Assembly (NCBI GenBank): GCA_947166385.1
Contig: CAMVEB010000006.1
Location: forward strand, 62,001 to 126,000
Length of the DNA stretch: 64,000 nucleotides
From: an uncultured Clostridia bacterium
GTDB taxonomy: Bacteria > Bacillota > Clostridia > Christensenellales > Aristaeellaceae
Direction of reading: 5' to 3'
Positions 23,763-32,572 of this stretch are shown piece by piece. The notes beneath the pieces were generated by a model. The model did no database searches. It was not told the DNA's origin and was given only the letters and a program-made list of their open reading frames with translations. Positions within the stretch are counted from its first letter, which is position 1, and each line of letters opens with the position of its first letter. The position numbers and the translations under genes are program-made.

Positions 23763-25169
23763 ATGGCGAAGAAAATGACTTTTGCGCTGGCTTTTGCCAA
23801 CCGCGGCTTTATGCCCGGTGAACTGATCTGCGAGGCCCGGGACGATATGGTCAGGGCCGTCACCGATGCCGGGTATGATTATCTCATGATGGACAGGGAA
23901 CTCACCCGCTATGGCGGGATCGAAACCCGGGATGAAGGCCTGCTGTACGCGAAATGGCTGAAACAGCATGAAGGGCAGTATGACGGCGTCATCTTTTCGA
24001 TGCCGATCTTTGCGGATGAGAACGGCGCCATCACGGCCCTGCAGGATGCCGGCGTACCGATCCTGATGCAGGCCTATCCGGACGAAATCGGCAAGATGGA
24101 TTTCGCCCACCGCCGGGACGCCTACTGCGGAAAATTCTCCGTCACGGACGTGTTCACCCAGTACGGCGTGCCTTTCACGGTGCTCAAACCCCATGTCGTG
24201 CATCCCCTCACCGAAAAGTTCCGGGAGAACCTGCGGGACTTTGCCGCCGTCTGCCGGGTGGTGAACGGCATGAAGCGGTTCAACCTGGGCTGCATCGGCG
24301 CCCGGACCACCGCCTTCAAAACCGTACGTTTCGATGAGCTCGCCCTGCAGAAGCACGGTATCAACGTGGAATCCTTCGACCTTTCCGAAGTCTTTGACAG
24401 GATTGCCGCGAAAAAGGACAACGATCCCGCCGTAACGGCGAAGATCGCGCATCTGAAGGATTACACGGATTTCTCCCAGGTGCCGGAAATGAACATGCTG
24501 AACCTGGGCAAGCTGGCCGTGGTGATCGACGAATATATCGATGCATACCATCTGGACGCGCTGGCCCTGCGCTGCTGGAATGAGATGGAAGCGCACCTGC
24601 GGATCTGCCCCTGCGTGATCCTCTCCGAGCTCAACGACCGGGGGATCGTAGCCAGCTGCGAAATCGATATGTGCAGCGCGCTGACCATGCGGGCCATGAA
24701 CCTGGCCAGCGAAAAACCTGCTGCCGTGCTGGACTGGAACAACAACTACGGGGATGACGAGAACAAGGTCATTCTGTTCCACTGCGGTCCGGTGGCCCAG
24801 GGGCTCATGACCTGCAAGGGAACGGTGACCAACCACAAGATGTTCGACAAGACGGATCCCGGATCCGGCTGGGGCTGCAATGAGGGACGGATCAGGCCCA
24901 TGCCCGTCACCATCTCCAACTGTCAGACCGTGGACGGAAAGATCGTGGTGTATGCTTCCGAAGCGAAGTTTACGGACGATCCGATTGAGGACGGCTACTT
25001 CGGCTGTGCCGGCGTGGCGGAAATCCCGGACCTGCAGGACAAGCTGATCCGCCTGGCCCGCGGCGGCTTCAAGCATCATACCTCCGTTACCGAAGGCCAT
25101 GTGAAGGATATTCTGAAGGAAGCTTTTACCACATATCTGCATTATGACTGGGTGGAGATCGACGGATGA
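23763..25169 (+). CDS. L-fucose/L-arabinose isomerase-like enzyme
   Basis: A 468-residue protein of the fucose-isomerase-like superfamily, near the usual length. The N-terminal Rossmann-like domains contain GVIFSMPIFADENGAI and the central part LNLGKLAVVIDEYIDAYHLD. Metal-binding candidates are Glu in RCWNEMEA (about 282), Asp in SCEIDMCSA (about 305) and His in ILFHCGPVA (about 343), matching the Glu-Asp-His triad of FucI. It would convert an aldose to a ketose in the cytoplasm with Mn2+. The neighbours (mutarotase-like DUF4432 and FGGY kinase) complete an aldose to ketose-phosphate route, but no aldolase or transporter is present, so the sugar is undetermined. Confidence 0.82.
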   Translation: MAKKMTFALAFANRGFMPGELICEARDDMVRAVTDAGYDYLMMDRELTRYGGIETRDEGLLYAKWLKQHEGQYDGVIFSMPIFADENGAITALQDAGVPILMQAYPDEIGKMDFAHRRDAYCGKFSVTDVFTQYGVPFTVLKPHVVHPLTEKFRENLRDFAAVCRVVNGMKRFNLGCIGARTTAFKTVRFDELALQKHGINVESFDLSEVFDRIAAKKDNDPAVTAKIAHLKDYTDFSQVPEMNMLNLGKLAVVIDEYIDAYHLDALALRCWNEMEAHLRICPCVILSELNDRGIVASCEIDMCSALTMRAMNLASEKPAAVLDWNNNYGDDENKVILFHCGPVAQGLMTCKGTVTNHKMFDKTDPGSGWGCNEGRIRPMPVTISNCQTVDGKIVVYASEAKFTDDPIEDGYFGCAGVAEIPDLQDKLIRLARGGFKHHTSVTEGHVKDILKEAFTTYLHYDWVEIDG

Positions 25170-26638
25170 AGATCGCGGGACTGGATATAGGGACGACCGG
25201 CTGTAAGCTGACGGTTTTTGATGAAGAGGGCCGGATGCTCGGCAAATCCTATCGGGACTACCCGGTCTGCCGGACTGTCAGCGGGCATGAAATAGATGCT
25301 TCGGCCATCATGGACGGCGTGTACGGCGTGATCCGGGAAATGGCGGCGCAGCATCCGGACATCGCCGGGATCGGCGTGACCAGCTTCGGCGAAACCTTTG
25401 TGCTGGCGGATGAATCCGGCAGTCCGCTGCTTCCCGCCATGCTGTACACGGATCCCCGCGGCGCGGAGGAATGCCGGGAATTGTGTGAAAAACTGGGAAG
25501 CAGGCATATCGCCCATGTGACCGGACTGCGGCCTCATGAAATGTATTCCCTGCCGAAGCTGATGTGGATACGCCGCCACGAGCCGGAAATCTGGAAGCGC
25601 GTCCGGCAGATCTTCCTGATCGAGGATTATGTGGTCTGGCATCTGACAGGCATTACGCAGATCGACTATTCCCTGGCGACCCGCACCATGGCGTTTGATA
25701 TCCACGCCCTCACCTGGAGTGAGGAGCTGCTGGACGCGGCGGAAATCGATGAATCCCTGATGAGCAGACCCGTTCCCACCGGGACGATCGCCGGCTGTGT
25801 CACAGCGGAAGCGGCCGGCTGTACTGGTCTGGACCGGGCCTGCCGGATTGTTTCCGTCAGCCATGATCAGGTGGCGGCCTGTGCAGGCGCCGGAGCCTTT
25901 GACGGCCGTATGGCGGTGGACGGGGCGGGGACAGTGGAATGCCTGACACCCGTCTATGACAGAATCCCGGATATCGACGTCATGTACGACGGCTATTTTT
26001 CCACCGTGCCCTATGTGTTTCCCGGAAAATACGTGGCGTATGCGTTCTCCTATACCGGCGGGGCCCTGATGGAATGGTGCAGGAATCAGCTGGCAAACGG
26101 CGCCGCCTATGAGGCCATGGAGGCAGCCTGCGATCAGGATAAGCCGACCGGCATGCTGGTCCTTCCGCACTTTGCCGGGGCCGCCACCCCTTATATGGAC
26201 ACGGGATCCAGAGGCGCGATCCTGGGCCTGACGACTGCCACCACCGTTCCGGAGATATACCGGGCCTGCATGGAAGGCGTCGCCTATGAAATGCGGCTGA
26301 ATTACGAAGCGCTGCGGGATTCAGGGATTCGTTTTGAAAAGCTGAACGCCACCGGCGGCGGAGCCGGATCGAAGGTCTGGATGCAGATGAAGGCGGACGT
26401 GCTGAATCTGCCCATCACGGCCCTGAAAACAGCGGACGCGGGCACTGTGGGCAGCGCCATGCTGACAGGGGTCGCCATCGGGCAGTTCAGCAGCCTGGAG
26501 GAAGCGGCCCGGGTGATGGTTCAGGAGGCGGAAACCTACCTGCCCCGTCCGGCGCAGCATGAAGCCTATATGCGGATCTACCGGCGTTATCGAAAGCTTT
26601 ACGATGCGGTGCGCCCGCTGATGGATGAGGGGGAATGA
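25166..26638 (+). CDS. FGGY-family carbohydrate kinase (xylulokinase-like)
   Basis: A 490-residue kinase of normal family length. The N-terminal domain opens with KIAGLDIGTTGCKLTVFDEE (phosphate-1 loop), and has GIGVTSFGETFVLAD and PAMLYTDPRG in the sugar-binding half, EDYVVWHLTG, the connecting DQVAACAGAG, and the ATP-site motif ATGGGAGSKVWMQMKADVL (about 393-411). It phosphorylates a ketose with ATP. The start ATG overlaps the isomerase stop by 4 bases, so both enzymes should be made in step. Sequence alone does not tell xylulose from fuculose, rhamnulose or other ketoses. The C-terminus ends shortly before a convergent acetyltransferase gene. Confidence 0.92.
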   Translation: MKIAGLDIGTTGCKLTVFDEEGRMLGKSYRDYPVCRTVSGHEIDASAIMDGVYGVIREMAAQHPDIAGIGVTSFGETFVLADESGSPLLPAMLYTDPRGAEECRELCEKLGSRHIAHVTGLRPHEMYSLPKLMWIRRHEPEIWKRVRQIFLIEDYVVWHLTGITQIDYSLATRTMAFDIHALTWSEELLDAAEIDESLMSRPVPTGTIAGCVTAEAAGCTGLDRACRIVSVSHDQVAACAGAGAFDGRMAVDGAGTVECLTPVYDRIPDIDVMYDGYFSTVPYVFPGKYVAYAFSYTGGALMEWCRNQLANGAAYEAMEAACDQDKPTGMLVLPHFAGAATPYMDTGSRGAILGLTTATTVPEIYRACMEGVAYEMRLNYEALRDSGIRFEKLNATGGGAGSKVWMQMKADVLNLPITALKTADAGTVGSAMLTGVAIGQFSSLEEAARVMVQEAETYLPRPAQHEAYMRIYRRYRKLYDAVRPLMDEGE

Positions 26639-26684
26639 ATCACCGCGGAAGTTCTCAGCGCGGAGACACGGGAAACATCATCCT

Positions 26685-27527
26685 TTAAAGGGTGATCCAG
26701 TACTTTTCCAGCTCGATCTTTTCATCAGGTTCATACACCGTGGATTCATAGATGCCGCCGTTGTGCAGGATCGTCCTTTTGCTGCCCTCGTTTCCCTTCA
26801 TGCAGGTGATCAGCACTTTGTCGATGCCAAGCTGCCTGCAGATCGGGAGCGCTGCTTTCAGCATCTGTGTCGCATAGCCCTTGCGGCGTTCGCCGGGAGC
26901 CACAGAATAACCGATGTGGCCGCCGAACTTCCGGAGGTATTCACTCAGGGAATGCCTGATGTCAAGCATCCCGACAATTTTGTTGTCCTCTTCCCGGACA
27001 AAGATCAGCTGCGTCGCTGGCACGCGGCCCTCCGGAACCGTCTTAGGATTCCTGTGCTTCTCCAGAAAAGCGATCCAGTCCTGCGGATCGTCGAAATCTC
27101 TGAGTCCGCCGGTGCCGTCCATGGAGTCTCCGCTGTCCAGAAACTCCTGCCGGTACGCCCGGATCTGTTCGCTGTATGCCATCGTCGGTTCGATCAGTTT
27201 CATATCGGGTGCGGGACGATGAAATTTCCCGCACTGCGGGTTGCCGTCGCTTCGCTCATCCGATTGCCTGACAACAGCCCGGATTTCATCAAAACGGCTG
27301 ATGATCTGTTCATAATTCCCGCTGAAATGCGGGTAGGCGCAGTTCATACAGCTCTTCGTGCCGTTCTCCGTATAGAAACAGTTTCCGCCGCACTGTTTTC
27401 CAAGCGGATACAGCGGACAGAAACAGAAAAGACAGTTGAATTCCGGTTCCGGAACGCCTGAATGGCATGGAAAGTATTGGCATTCTCTGTTCTGAAAAAA
27501 ACGATAACTGTTTTTCGTTTCGTTCAT
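26685..27527 (-). CDS. Fusion of a Cys-rich small domain with a GNAT acetyltransferase
   Basis: A 280-residue protein. Residues 1-80 are a Cys-rich small domain (ECQYFPC, NCLFCFCPLYPLGKQCGGNC, then KSCMNCAYPH) with about ten Cys plus His, very likely binding metal. After a polar linker (residues about 85-110), residues 111-280 are a complete GNAT domain: ATQLIFVREEDNKIVGMLDI, the acetyl-CoA loop VAPGERRKGYATQML (about 221-235) and the late NEGSKRTILHNGGI. In other Clostridia I would expect the Cys-rich domain as a separate small protein, so this is an unusual fusion; a stop-free deletion joining two genes is also possible, although both domains look whole. Substrate unknown. Convergent with the kinase gene. 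Confidence 0.8.
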   Translation of the reverse strand: MNETKNSYRFFQNRECQYFPCHSGVPEPEFNCLFCFCPLYPLGKQCGGNCFYTENGTKSCMNCAYPHFSGNYEQIISRFDEIRAVVRQSDERSDGNPQCGKFHRPAPDMKLIEPTMAYSEQIRAYRQEFLDSGDSMDGTGGLRDFDDPQDWIAFLEKHRNPKTVPEGRVPATQLIFVREEDNKIVGMLDIRHSLSEYLRKFGGHIGYSVAPGERRKGYATQMLKAALPICRQLGIDKVLITCMKGNEGSKRTILHNGGIYESTVYEPDEKIELEKYWITL

Positions 27528-27728
27528 TTTCCCGGTTTTCCTTTCTATACAATTCCGATGATCGTGACCATCGCCATCATCCTTGCGTTTGCCCTATTTT
27601 ACAATGTCGGGATTCAGACGTCAATTGACCCTTCCCCTGCTTTCGCCTGTGTAGTAAAATAGGAGGAGACGAAGAGCCTGGCGCTGAAGCGGGACAGGTT
27701 TCTGAATGGATGGGGAGGCGTTTGCAGA

Positions 27729-28778
27729 ATGAAAAAAGCAATGATTCTGACTCTTGTGCTGCTGATAACGGGAATGGCGCTTTTCAGCGCCGGGATCACA
27801 GCCGGAACGAAAGCGGAGGCGGCTTCGGCGGAAGCGATCCCGGTGAAGGTGCTGATCCTTCCGAAATTCGAGATCGGGAAGTTGGAAGGGGATTTCCCGG
27901 GAGAGGCGCAGTACTACTTCGAACGCTATCTGGACGGGGCGGAAAGCTACGTCATCAGGGGCGGTCAGGAGGACAGCCCGCTGTATATCAAAGACGGTGT
28001 GGCCCTCTGTATGCCGGGCATAGGGAAAGTGAACGCCGCATTGTGCACAGCGGCCGTGCTTTCCGACGAACGTTTTGACTTTTCCGATGCCTATATCATT
28101 TCCACCGGCTGCGCCGGCTCGGCGAAGGGAAGCACCGTGATGGGCGATATGTTTGTCATCAGCACCACGGTGGACTACGATCTGGGACATCATGCGGATA
28201 TCCGGGAAATGGAGGTCCGGACAGCGGAGACATGGTTCCACGATGAAAGTTTCGACAACGCGGCGGTGATCCGGCTGAACCCGGAGCTGACGGACAAAGT
28301 CTGGGAACTGGTCAAAGACCTGCCGATGGAGACCACGGAAAAAACCCGGAATTTTATGAGCGTGACTTTTGACGGCGCGGAATGGGCCGTCCGTAATCCG
28401 AAGGTGCTGCGAGGCACGACGGTGACCGGCGACAACTACTGGAAGGGAGAATATGGCCACGCCAACGCCCTGAAGATGATTCAGGTGTACGGATGCCCCG
28501 ATCCCTATGTGACGACAGAGATGGAAGATAACGCCGTATGTGCGGCAGCCAGACGGATGGGGATGCTGGACAGGGTGATCGTTCTTCGGGTCAGTGTAAA
28601 CATGGATGTGTTTATGAACGGCGTAACCCCGGAATGCCTCTGGAATCCGGAATACGAAATCAGTTCAGATCATGAGGAGGATGAGCTGGAAGAGGCTGAC
28701 ATTTTCGCGACAGCCATGAAGAACAACTTCACCGTGGGCAGCGCGGTGATCGACGCAATTCTGGCCGGTGATTTCTGA
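27729..28778 (+). CDS. Secreted protein of the purine nucleoside permease (NUP) family
   Basis: A 349-residue protein with a signal peptide (MKKAMILTLVLLITGMALFS, about residues 1-33). The mature part is one globular alpha/beta domain, not a transporter: VLILPKFEIGKL, LCMPGIGKVNAALCTAAVL, the conserved ISTGCAGSAKGSTVMGDMFV (about 122-141), VTGDNYWKG and TTEMEDNAVCAAA. This fold is related to nucleoside phosphorylases, and the name permease comes from a yeast protein. In a Gram-positive cell it would be exported and could bind or cleave nucleosides outside. TTTGCAGA lies before ATG; GGAGGCG 9 bases upstream is the likely ribosome binding site. A weak TTGACC (27625) might be a -35. Confidence 0.82.
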   Translation: MKKAMILTLVLLITGMALFSAGITAGTKAEAASAEAIPVKVLILPKFEIGKLEGDFPGEAQYYFERYLDGAESYVIRGGQEDSPLYIKDGVALCMPGIGKVNAALCTAAVLSDERFDFSDAYIISTGCAGSAKGSTVMGDMFVISTTVDYDLGHHADIREMEVRTAETWFHDESFDNAAVIRLNPELTDKVWELVKDLPMETTEKTRNFMSVTFDGAEWAVRNPKVLRGTTVTGDNYWKGEYGHANALKMIQVYGCPDPYVTTEMEDNAVCAAARRMGMLDRVIVLRVSVNMDVFMNGVTPECLWNPEYEISSDHEEDELEEADIFATAMKNNFTVGSAVIDAILAGDF

Positions 28779-28785
28779 CGGTTGA

Positions 28786-29670
28786 TTATTCTCCGCCTGT
28801 ACCCGAAGGCACCAATAAGGCGCGATATTCGCCCGGGGACATCCCTTTTTCTTCCCGGAAAACCCTGTTAAAGCTGGAAATGCTTTGAAAACCGGAGAGC
28901 ATGGCGATCTCGGTAAGCGTACGTTCTTTATCTGTCAGCAGCTCTGTCGCCTTCTCCAGCCGGATCATGTTAAGCCATTTGCTGTAGTTGGTTCCCGCGA
29001 TGTTCCGGAAGATCCGGGAAAAGTATTCCTTGCTGATCCCCGCCATCTCGGCCATCGCGCCCTGGGACAGGTCGTCTGCTGTCAGGTTGTTCTTGATATA
29101 ATCCGTAACCATGATCATCCGGCGCCTCGCCGTATCGGTATAACTGTGCGGGTCGCTCCTGATCTCGGGAAGAAACTCGTCCCGGTGTTCATCCAGCGTC
29201 AGCATGAACTCCATCAGCAGCATGCAGCAACGCAGTTCACGGTCCGCGGTATTTGACAGCCAGATTTCCTTCATCCTGTCCGAAATACTCCTGAGCCGGG
29301 AGACCAGCTCCGGATGCGAGTGAATGCACAGGACGTGCAGATTGCGGTAGAAATGCATAATCCGCTGGAGATCGAAAAGTGAATGGATGAACGCGTTGCT
29401 GAACTGGATGATCACCGATTTCTTCCGGTCTGCGTCGATAATCGCGTGCATCTCCATCGGCCAGATCAGCAGAAAGTCGCCTTCGGTCAGTTCATAGGTC
29501 TTTTGATTCACCATGAAGATGTTTGTCTTGCCCGGACCGACAAGGATGATTTCCCCATAGGAATGCCAGTGCGCCTGATAACTGCGCTCCTCATATCCCG
29601 TCGACAGGTTGAACGCGCTGACCCGTTCAAACCCGTAATTCTCGTATTGGCTGTAATCCATGCGCTTCAC
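28786..29670 (-). CDS. AraC-family transcriptional regulator
   Basis: A 294-residue regulator. Residues about 20-120 form an N-terminal cupin (HWHSYGEIILVGPGKTNIFM with the metal/sugar-site-like His), residues 120-185 a helical linker, and residues about 190-290 the two helix-turn-helix AraC domain (DLSQGAMAEMAGISKEYFSR and TLTEIAMLSGFQSISSFNRV). It probably senses a sugar and activates the divergently encoded GH10 xylanase/MATE genes, whose promoter lies 50-80 bases upstream of its own start. Gene direction and spacing support this; no repeat operator was identified. Seven bases separate it from the convergent NUP gene. Confidence 0.9.
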   Translation of the reverse strand: MKRMDYSQYENYGFERVSAFNLSTGYEERSYQAHWHSYGEIILVGPGKTNIFMVNQKTYELTEGDFLLIWPMEMHAIIDADRKKSVIIQFSNAFIHSLFDLQRIMHFYRNLHVLCIHSHPELVSRLRSISDRMKEIWLSNTADRELRCCMLLMEFMLTLDEHRDEFLPEIRSDPHSYTDTARRRMIMVTDYIKNNLTADDLSQGAMAEMAGISKEYFSRIFRNIAGTNYSKWLNMIRLEKATELLTDKERTLTEIAMLSGFQSISSFNRVFREEKGMSPGEYRALLVPSGTGGE

Positions 29671-29718
29671 TCCGGACTTTCAGTTGATGCCTGCAGGCTC
29701 GCATTGTTCAGTATGATA

Positions 29719-29747
29719 TTGACATCCATACCCGGCATACTTCTATT
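29719..29747 (+). promoter_or_regulatory. SigA-type promoter before the xylanase gene
   Basis: TTGACA (29719-29724), 17-bp spacer, TCTATT (29742-29747). The -35 is perfect, the -10 weak, which fits an activated promoter. The start codon is about 150 bases downstream; I see no known structured leader in between, only a GTCAAAAAATGG stretch at about 29824. Confidence 0.5.
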
Positions 29748-29897
29748 AAAGCCCGGAGTGAACACGAAGTCAAGACTTTCAGCCGCATTTCAGGTCTCTG
29801 TATAAAAAGTAAGAAGGGCAGAAGTCAAAAAATGGGGAGTCTTCTGATGGATCTGAACATAAAATAAACGGAGTCGATGATATGGAGGGGAATGGAA

Positions 29898-31121
29898 ATG
29901 AGTGAGAGTTTTGCTCACCGCAAAGCGGAAGCCCGTCTTCGCATCCTGAATCCGGACGGAACCCCCGCGGCTTGCCAGGCTGTCCGCGCGGATCAGGTAT
30001 CCCACCGCTTCCTGTTCGGCTGCGGCGCCTTTGATGCGGTGGAAATCATGAGAACACAGGATGAAGAACGAAAAAAGATTCTGCAGGAAAGAATGGAAAA
30101 ATGGTTCGGCCTTTTCAATTACGGCACTCTGCCTTTTTATTGGGGCCGGTATGAACCCGCGGAAGGTCAGACTGCCTATGCGGAAACGATTGCCGCCGCG
30201 AAATGGCTGCGGGAAAAGGGTGCCCTGGTCAAAGGCCATCCGCTGTGCTGGCATACAGCCTGCGCGCCGTGGCTCATGCAGTATTCCAACGAGGAAATCC
30301 TGCGCCGGCAGCTGGAACGAATCCGCCGGGATATGGGAGCCTTCAAAGGGGTGATCAGCCTGTGGGATGTCATCAATGAAGTGGTGATCATGCCTGTGTT
30401 TGACCGGTATGACAACGCGATCACCCGGATCTGCAAGGAATTGGGTCGCGTCGGGCTGGTGAAGGAAGTATTCGCCACTGCGAAGGAGACCGATCCGGAT
30501 GCGGTGCTGCTCATCAACGATTTCAATACCAGCAGAAATTATGAGCAGCTGATTGAGGAACTGCTCGCGGCGGACGTACCGATCAGCGCGATCGGGATTC
30601 AGAGCCATCAGCATCAGGGATACTGGGGACTGGAAAAGCTGAACGACGTGCTGGAGCGGTTCTCCCGTTTCGGCCTGCCGATCCATTTTACGGAAAACAC
30701 CCTGATCTCCGGCAAACTCATGCCGCCGCATATTGTGGACCTGAATGACTGGCAGGTGGGTGAATGGCCCAGCACGCCGGAATTCGAGGATCGCCAGGCG
30801 CGGGAGATCCGGGAGATGTATACTGTTCTGTTCGCTCACCCGCGGGTGGAAGCCATCACGACCTGGGATTTCAACGACGGTTGCTGGCTGAAGGCGCCTT
30901 CCGGTTTCGTCCATGAAGACAACAGCGAAAAGCCTTCCTACTATGCCCTGCAGCAACTGATTCACGGCGATTGGGAAACCCACGAAACGCTGACAACCGA
31001 CGAAGATGGTTTCCTCTCCTTCGCCGGCTTCAAAGGTGATTATACGCTGCAGGCTGCCGCCGGTAACGCAGCCTTCAGCCTGAATAACGATGTAAAGGAC
31101 CAGGTACGGCTGAGCAAATGA
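29898..31121 (+). CDS. Endo-1,4-beta-xylanase, GH10, intracellular
   Basis: A 407-residue enzyme without signal peptide. An N-terminal part (about 1-45) resembles the strand often preceding GH10 domains (RFLFGCGAFDAVE). The barrel shows NYGTLPFYWGRYEPAEGQ, VKGHPLCWHT, the acid/base Glu in WDVINEVV (about 165), INDFNTS, and the nucleophile Glu in IHFTENTLIS (about 265), where most GH10 have TELD. WDFNDGCWLK follows, then a small beta-rich tail. It would cut short imported xylo-oligosaccharides. ATG 29898 is preferred: GGAGGGG ends 7 bases upstream, while ATG 29892 is too close. The stop overlaps the next start by 4 bases. Confidence 0.9.
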   Translation: MSESFAHRKAEARLRILNPDGTPAACQAVRADQVSHRFLFGCGAFDAVEIMRTQDEERKKILQERMEKWFGLFNYGTLPFYWGRYEPAEGQTAYAETIAAAKWLREKGALVKGHPLCWHTACAPWLMQYSNEEILRRQLERIRRDMGAFKGVISLWDVINEVVIMPVFDRYDNAITRICKELGRVGLVKEVFATAKETDPDAVLLINDFNTSRNYEQLIEELLAADVPISAIGIQSHQHQGYWGLEKLNDVLERFSRFGLPIHFTENTLISGKLMPPHIVDLNDWQVGEWPSTPEFEDRQAREIREMYTVLFAHPRVEAITTWDFNDGCWLKAPSGFVHEDNSEKPSYYALQQLIHGDWETHETLTTDEDGFLSFAGFKGDYTLQAAAGNAAFSLNNDVKDQVRLSK

Positions 31122-32527
31122 GCATCCATCTTGCTGTGAAACCACGCGTTCCGCTTCAGGGCGGCAGGGCTGGGCGCAGACGCACGACCCTGGATATGAC
31201 AGAGGGCAGGCCGCTGGCGTTGCTTTCTGTCTTTGCGCTGCCGCTGCTGATCGGCAATCTCTTTCAGCAGGCATATAACCTGGCGGACTCCATGATTGTT
31301 GGGCAGTTGCTCGGCGCCAACGCGCTGGCTGCTGTCGGAGCAACCGGATCCATCTCCTTCCTGTTCTTTTCCCTTTTCAACGGAATCAGCGGCGGCTGCG
31401 GGATCGTAACGGCCCAGTTCTTTGGAGCGAAGGAAGATGCGAAGGTCTGCAGATCGATTGCCAATTCAGCGTATATCATGCTGGCTTCTTCTCTGCTGAC
31501 CGGGACGATCGCTTTTGTGCTGGCTCCAACCGTGCTTGGCTGGATGGGCACACCGGAGGAGATTCTGCCCGATGCAATCATCTATATGCGGATGACATCG
31601 GCTTCTGTTCCGCTGATCGCCGTATATAATTATGCTTCTTCTATGCAGCGTTCCCTGGGTGATTCCCGGACGCCGCTGTATTTTCTGATCATCTCCTGTC
31701 TCCTGAACGTCGGACTGGACCTGCTCTTTGTCGGCGTGTTCGGATTCGGCGTTTTCGGGGCGGCGCTGGCGACCATGCTCTCCCAGCTGCTGTCGGGAGC
31801 CGGGTCATTGCTGTACGCCTTCCGCCGCAATCCTTACTTCCGGCTGAACAAAGAATCACTGGCCTTTGACAGGGAGATCACAAAGAAGTCGCTCCGCCTC
31901 GGTCTGCCGCTGGCGCTTCAGTGGAGTCTGATCGCTGTGTCGACCACCGCGCTGCAATCCACCGTCAATACCTTTGGTCCGACTGCGATGGCCGCCTATA
32001 CCGCAACAAACCGGCTGGAACAGCTGGTTCAGCAGCCCTTCGGTTCCATGAGCATGGCGCTGTCCACTTATGCGGGGCAGAATATGGGCGCCGGCAAGAT
32101 CGGGCGGATCCGGCACGGTTTCCGGGACAGCCTGCTGGCCATGATCGCCCTGGCCGGGATCATGACCCTGATGATGCAGCTCTGGGGCCGGTCGTTTGTC
32201 GGCCTTTTCGTCAGGGAAACAGACGTGATCGCTATGGGCGGCGGGGCATTGGGAATCACCAGCTTCTTCTACATTTTTCTGGGGATCATCTATGTCTCCC
32301 GTGGGGTGCTGAACGGTGTCGGCGACGCGTTCTTCTCCTTTATCAACGGCATTGTGGAAATTGCCGGGCGCGTCGGTCTGCCGCTGCTGCTCCTGCATCT
32401 GACCACGGCAGGCGTCTGGTCCATCTGGATCACCGCCGGCGTCACCTGGTTTCTGGCCGGTGCATCCTGTATTTTGCGGTATATCCACTGGAGAAAGAAA
32501 AAAATAACGAATATCAGGACCCATTGA
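31118..32527 (+). CDS. MATE-family efflux transporter
   Basis: A 469-residue protein with twelve predicted transmembrane segments in two homologous halves. Family motifs include LIGNLFQQAYNLADSMIVGQ near the first helices, GISGGCGIVTAQFFGAKED and, in the second half, PFGSMSMALSTYAGQNMGAG. An extra basic N-terminus of about 25 residues precedes the first helix. MATE proteins export cationic drugs or metabolites using Na+ or H+. The start overlaps the xylanase stop (ATGA), so the two are translated together, an unexpected pairing; the exporter could remove a toxic plant compound released during xylan breakdown, but this is speculation. Confidence 0.93.
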   Translation: MSIHLAVKPRVPLQGGRAGRRRTTLDMTEGRPLALLSVFALPLLIGNLFQQAYNLADSMIVGQLLGANALAAVGATGSISFLFFSLFNGISGGCGIVTAQFFGAKEDAKVCRSIANSAYIMLASSLLTGTIAFVLAPTVLGWMGTPEEILPDAIIYMRMTSASVPLIAVYNYASSMQRSLGDSRTPLYFLIISCLLNVGLDLLFVGVFGFGVFGAALATMLSQLLSGAGSLLYAFRRNPYFRLNKESLAFDREITKKSLRLGLPLALQWSLIAVSTTALQSTVNTFGPTAMAAYTATNRLEQLVQQPFGSMSMALSTYAGQNMGAGKIGRIRHGFRDSLLAMIALAGIMTLMMQLWGRSFVGLFVRETDVIAMGGGALGITSFFYIFLGIIYVSRGVLNGVGDAFFSFINGIVEIAGRVGLPLLLLHLTTAGVWSIWITAGVTWFLAGASCILRYIHWRKKKITNIRTH

Positions 32528-32572
32528 AACGAAAAGAAAAACAGCTATGAATCAGTATCGGGGGAAGAGATC

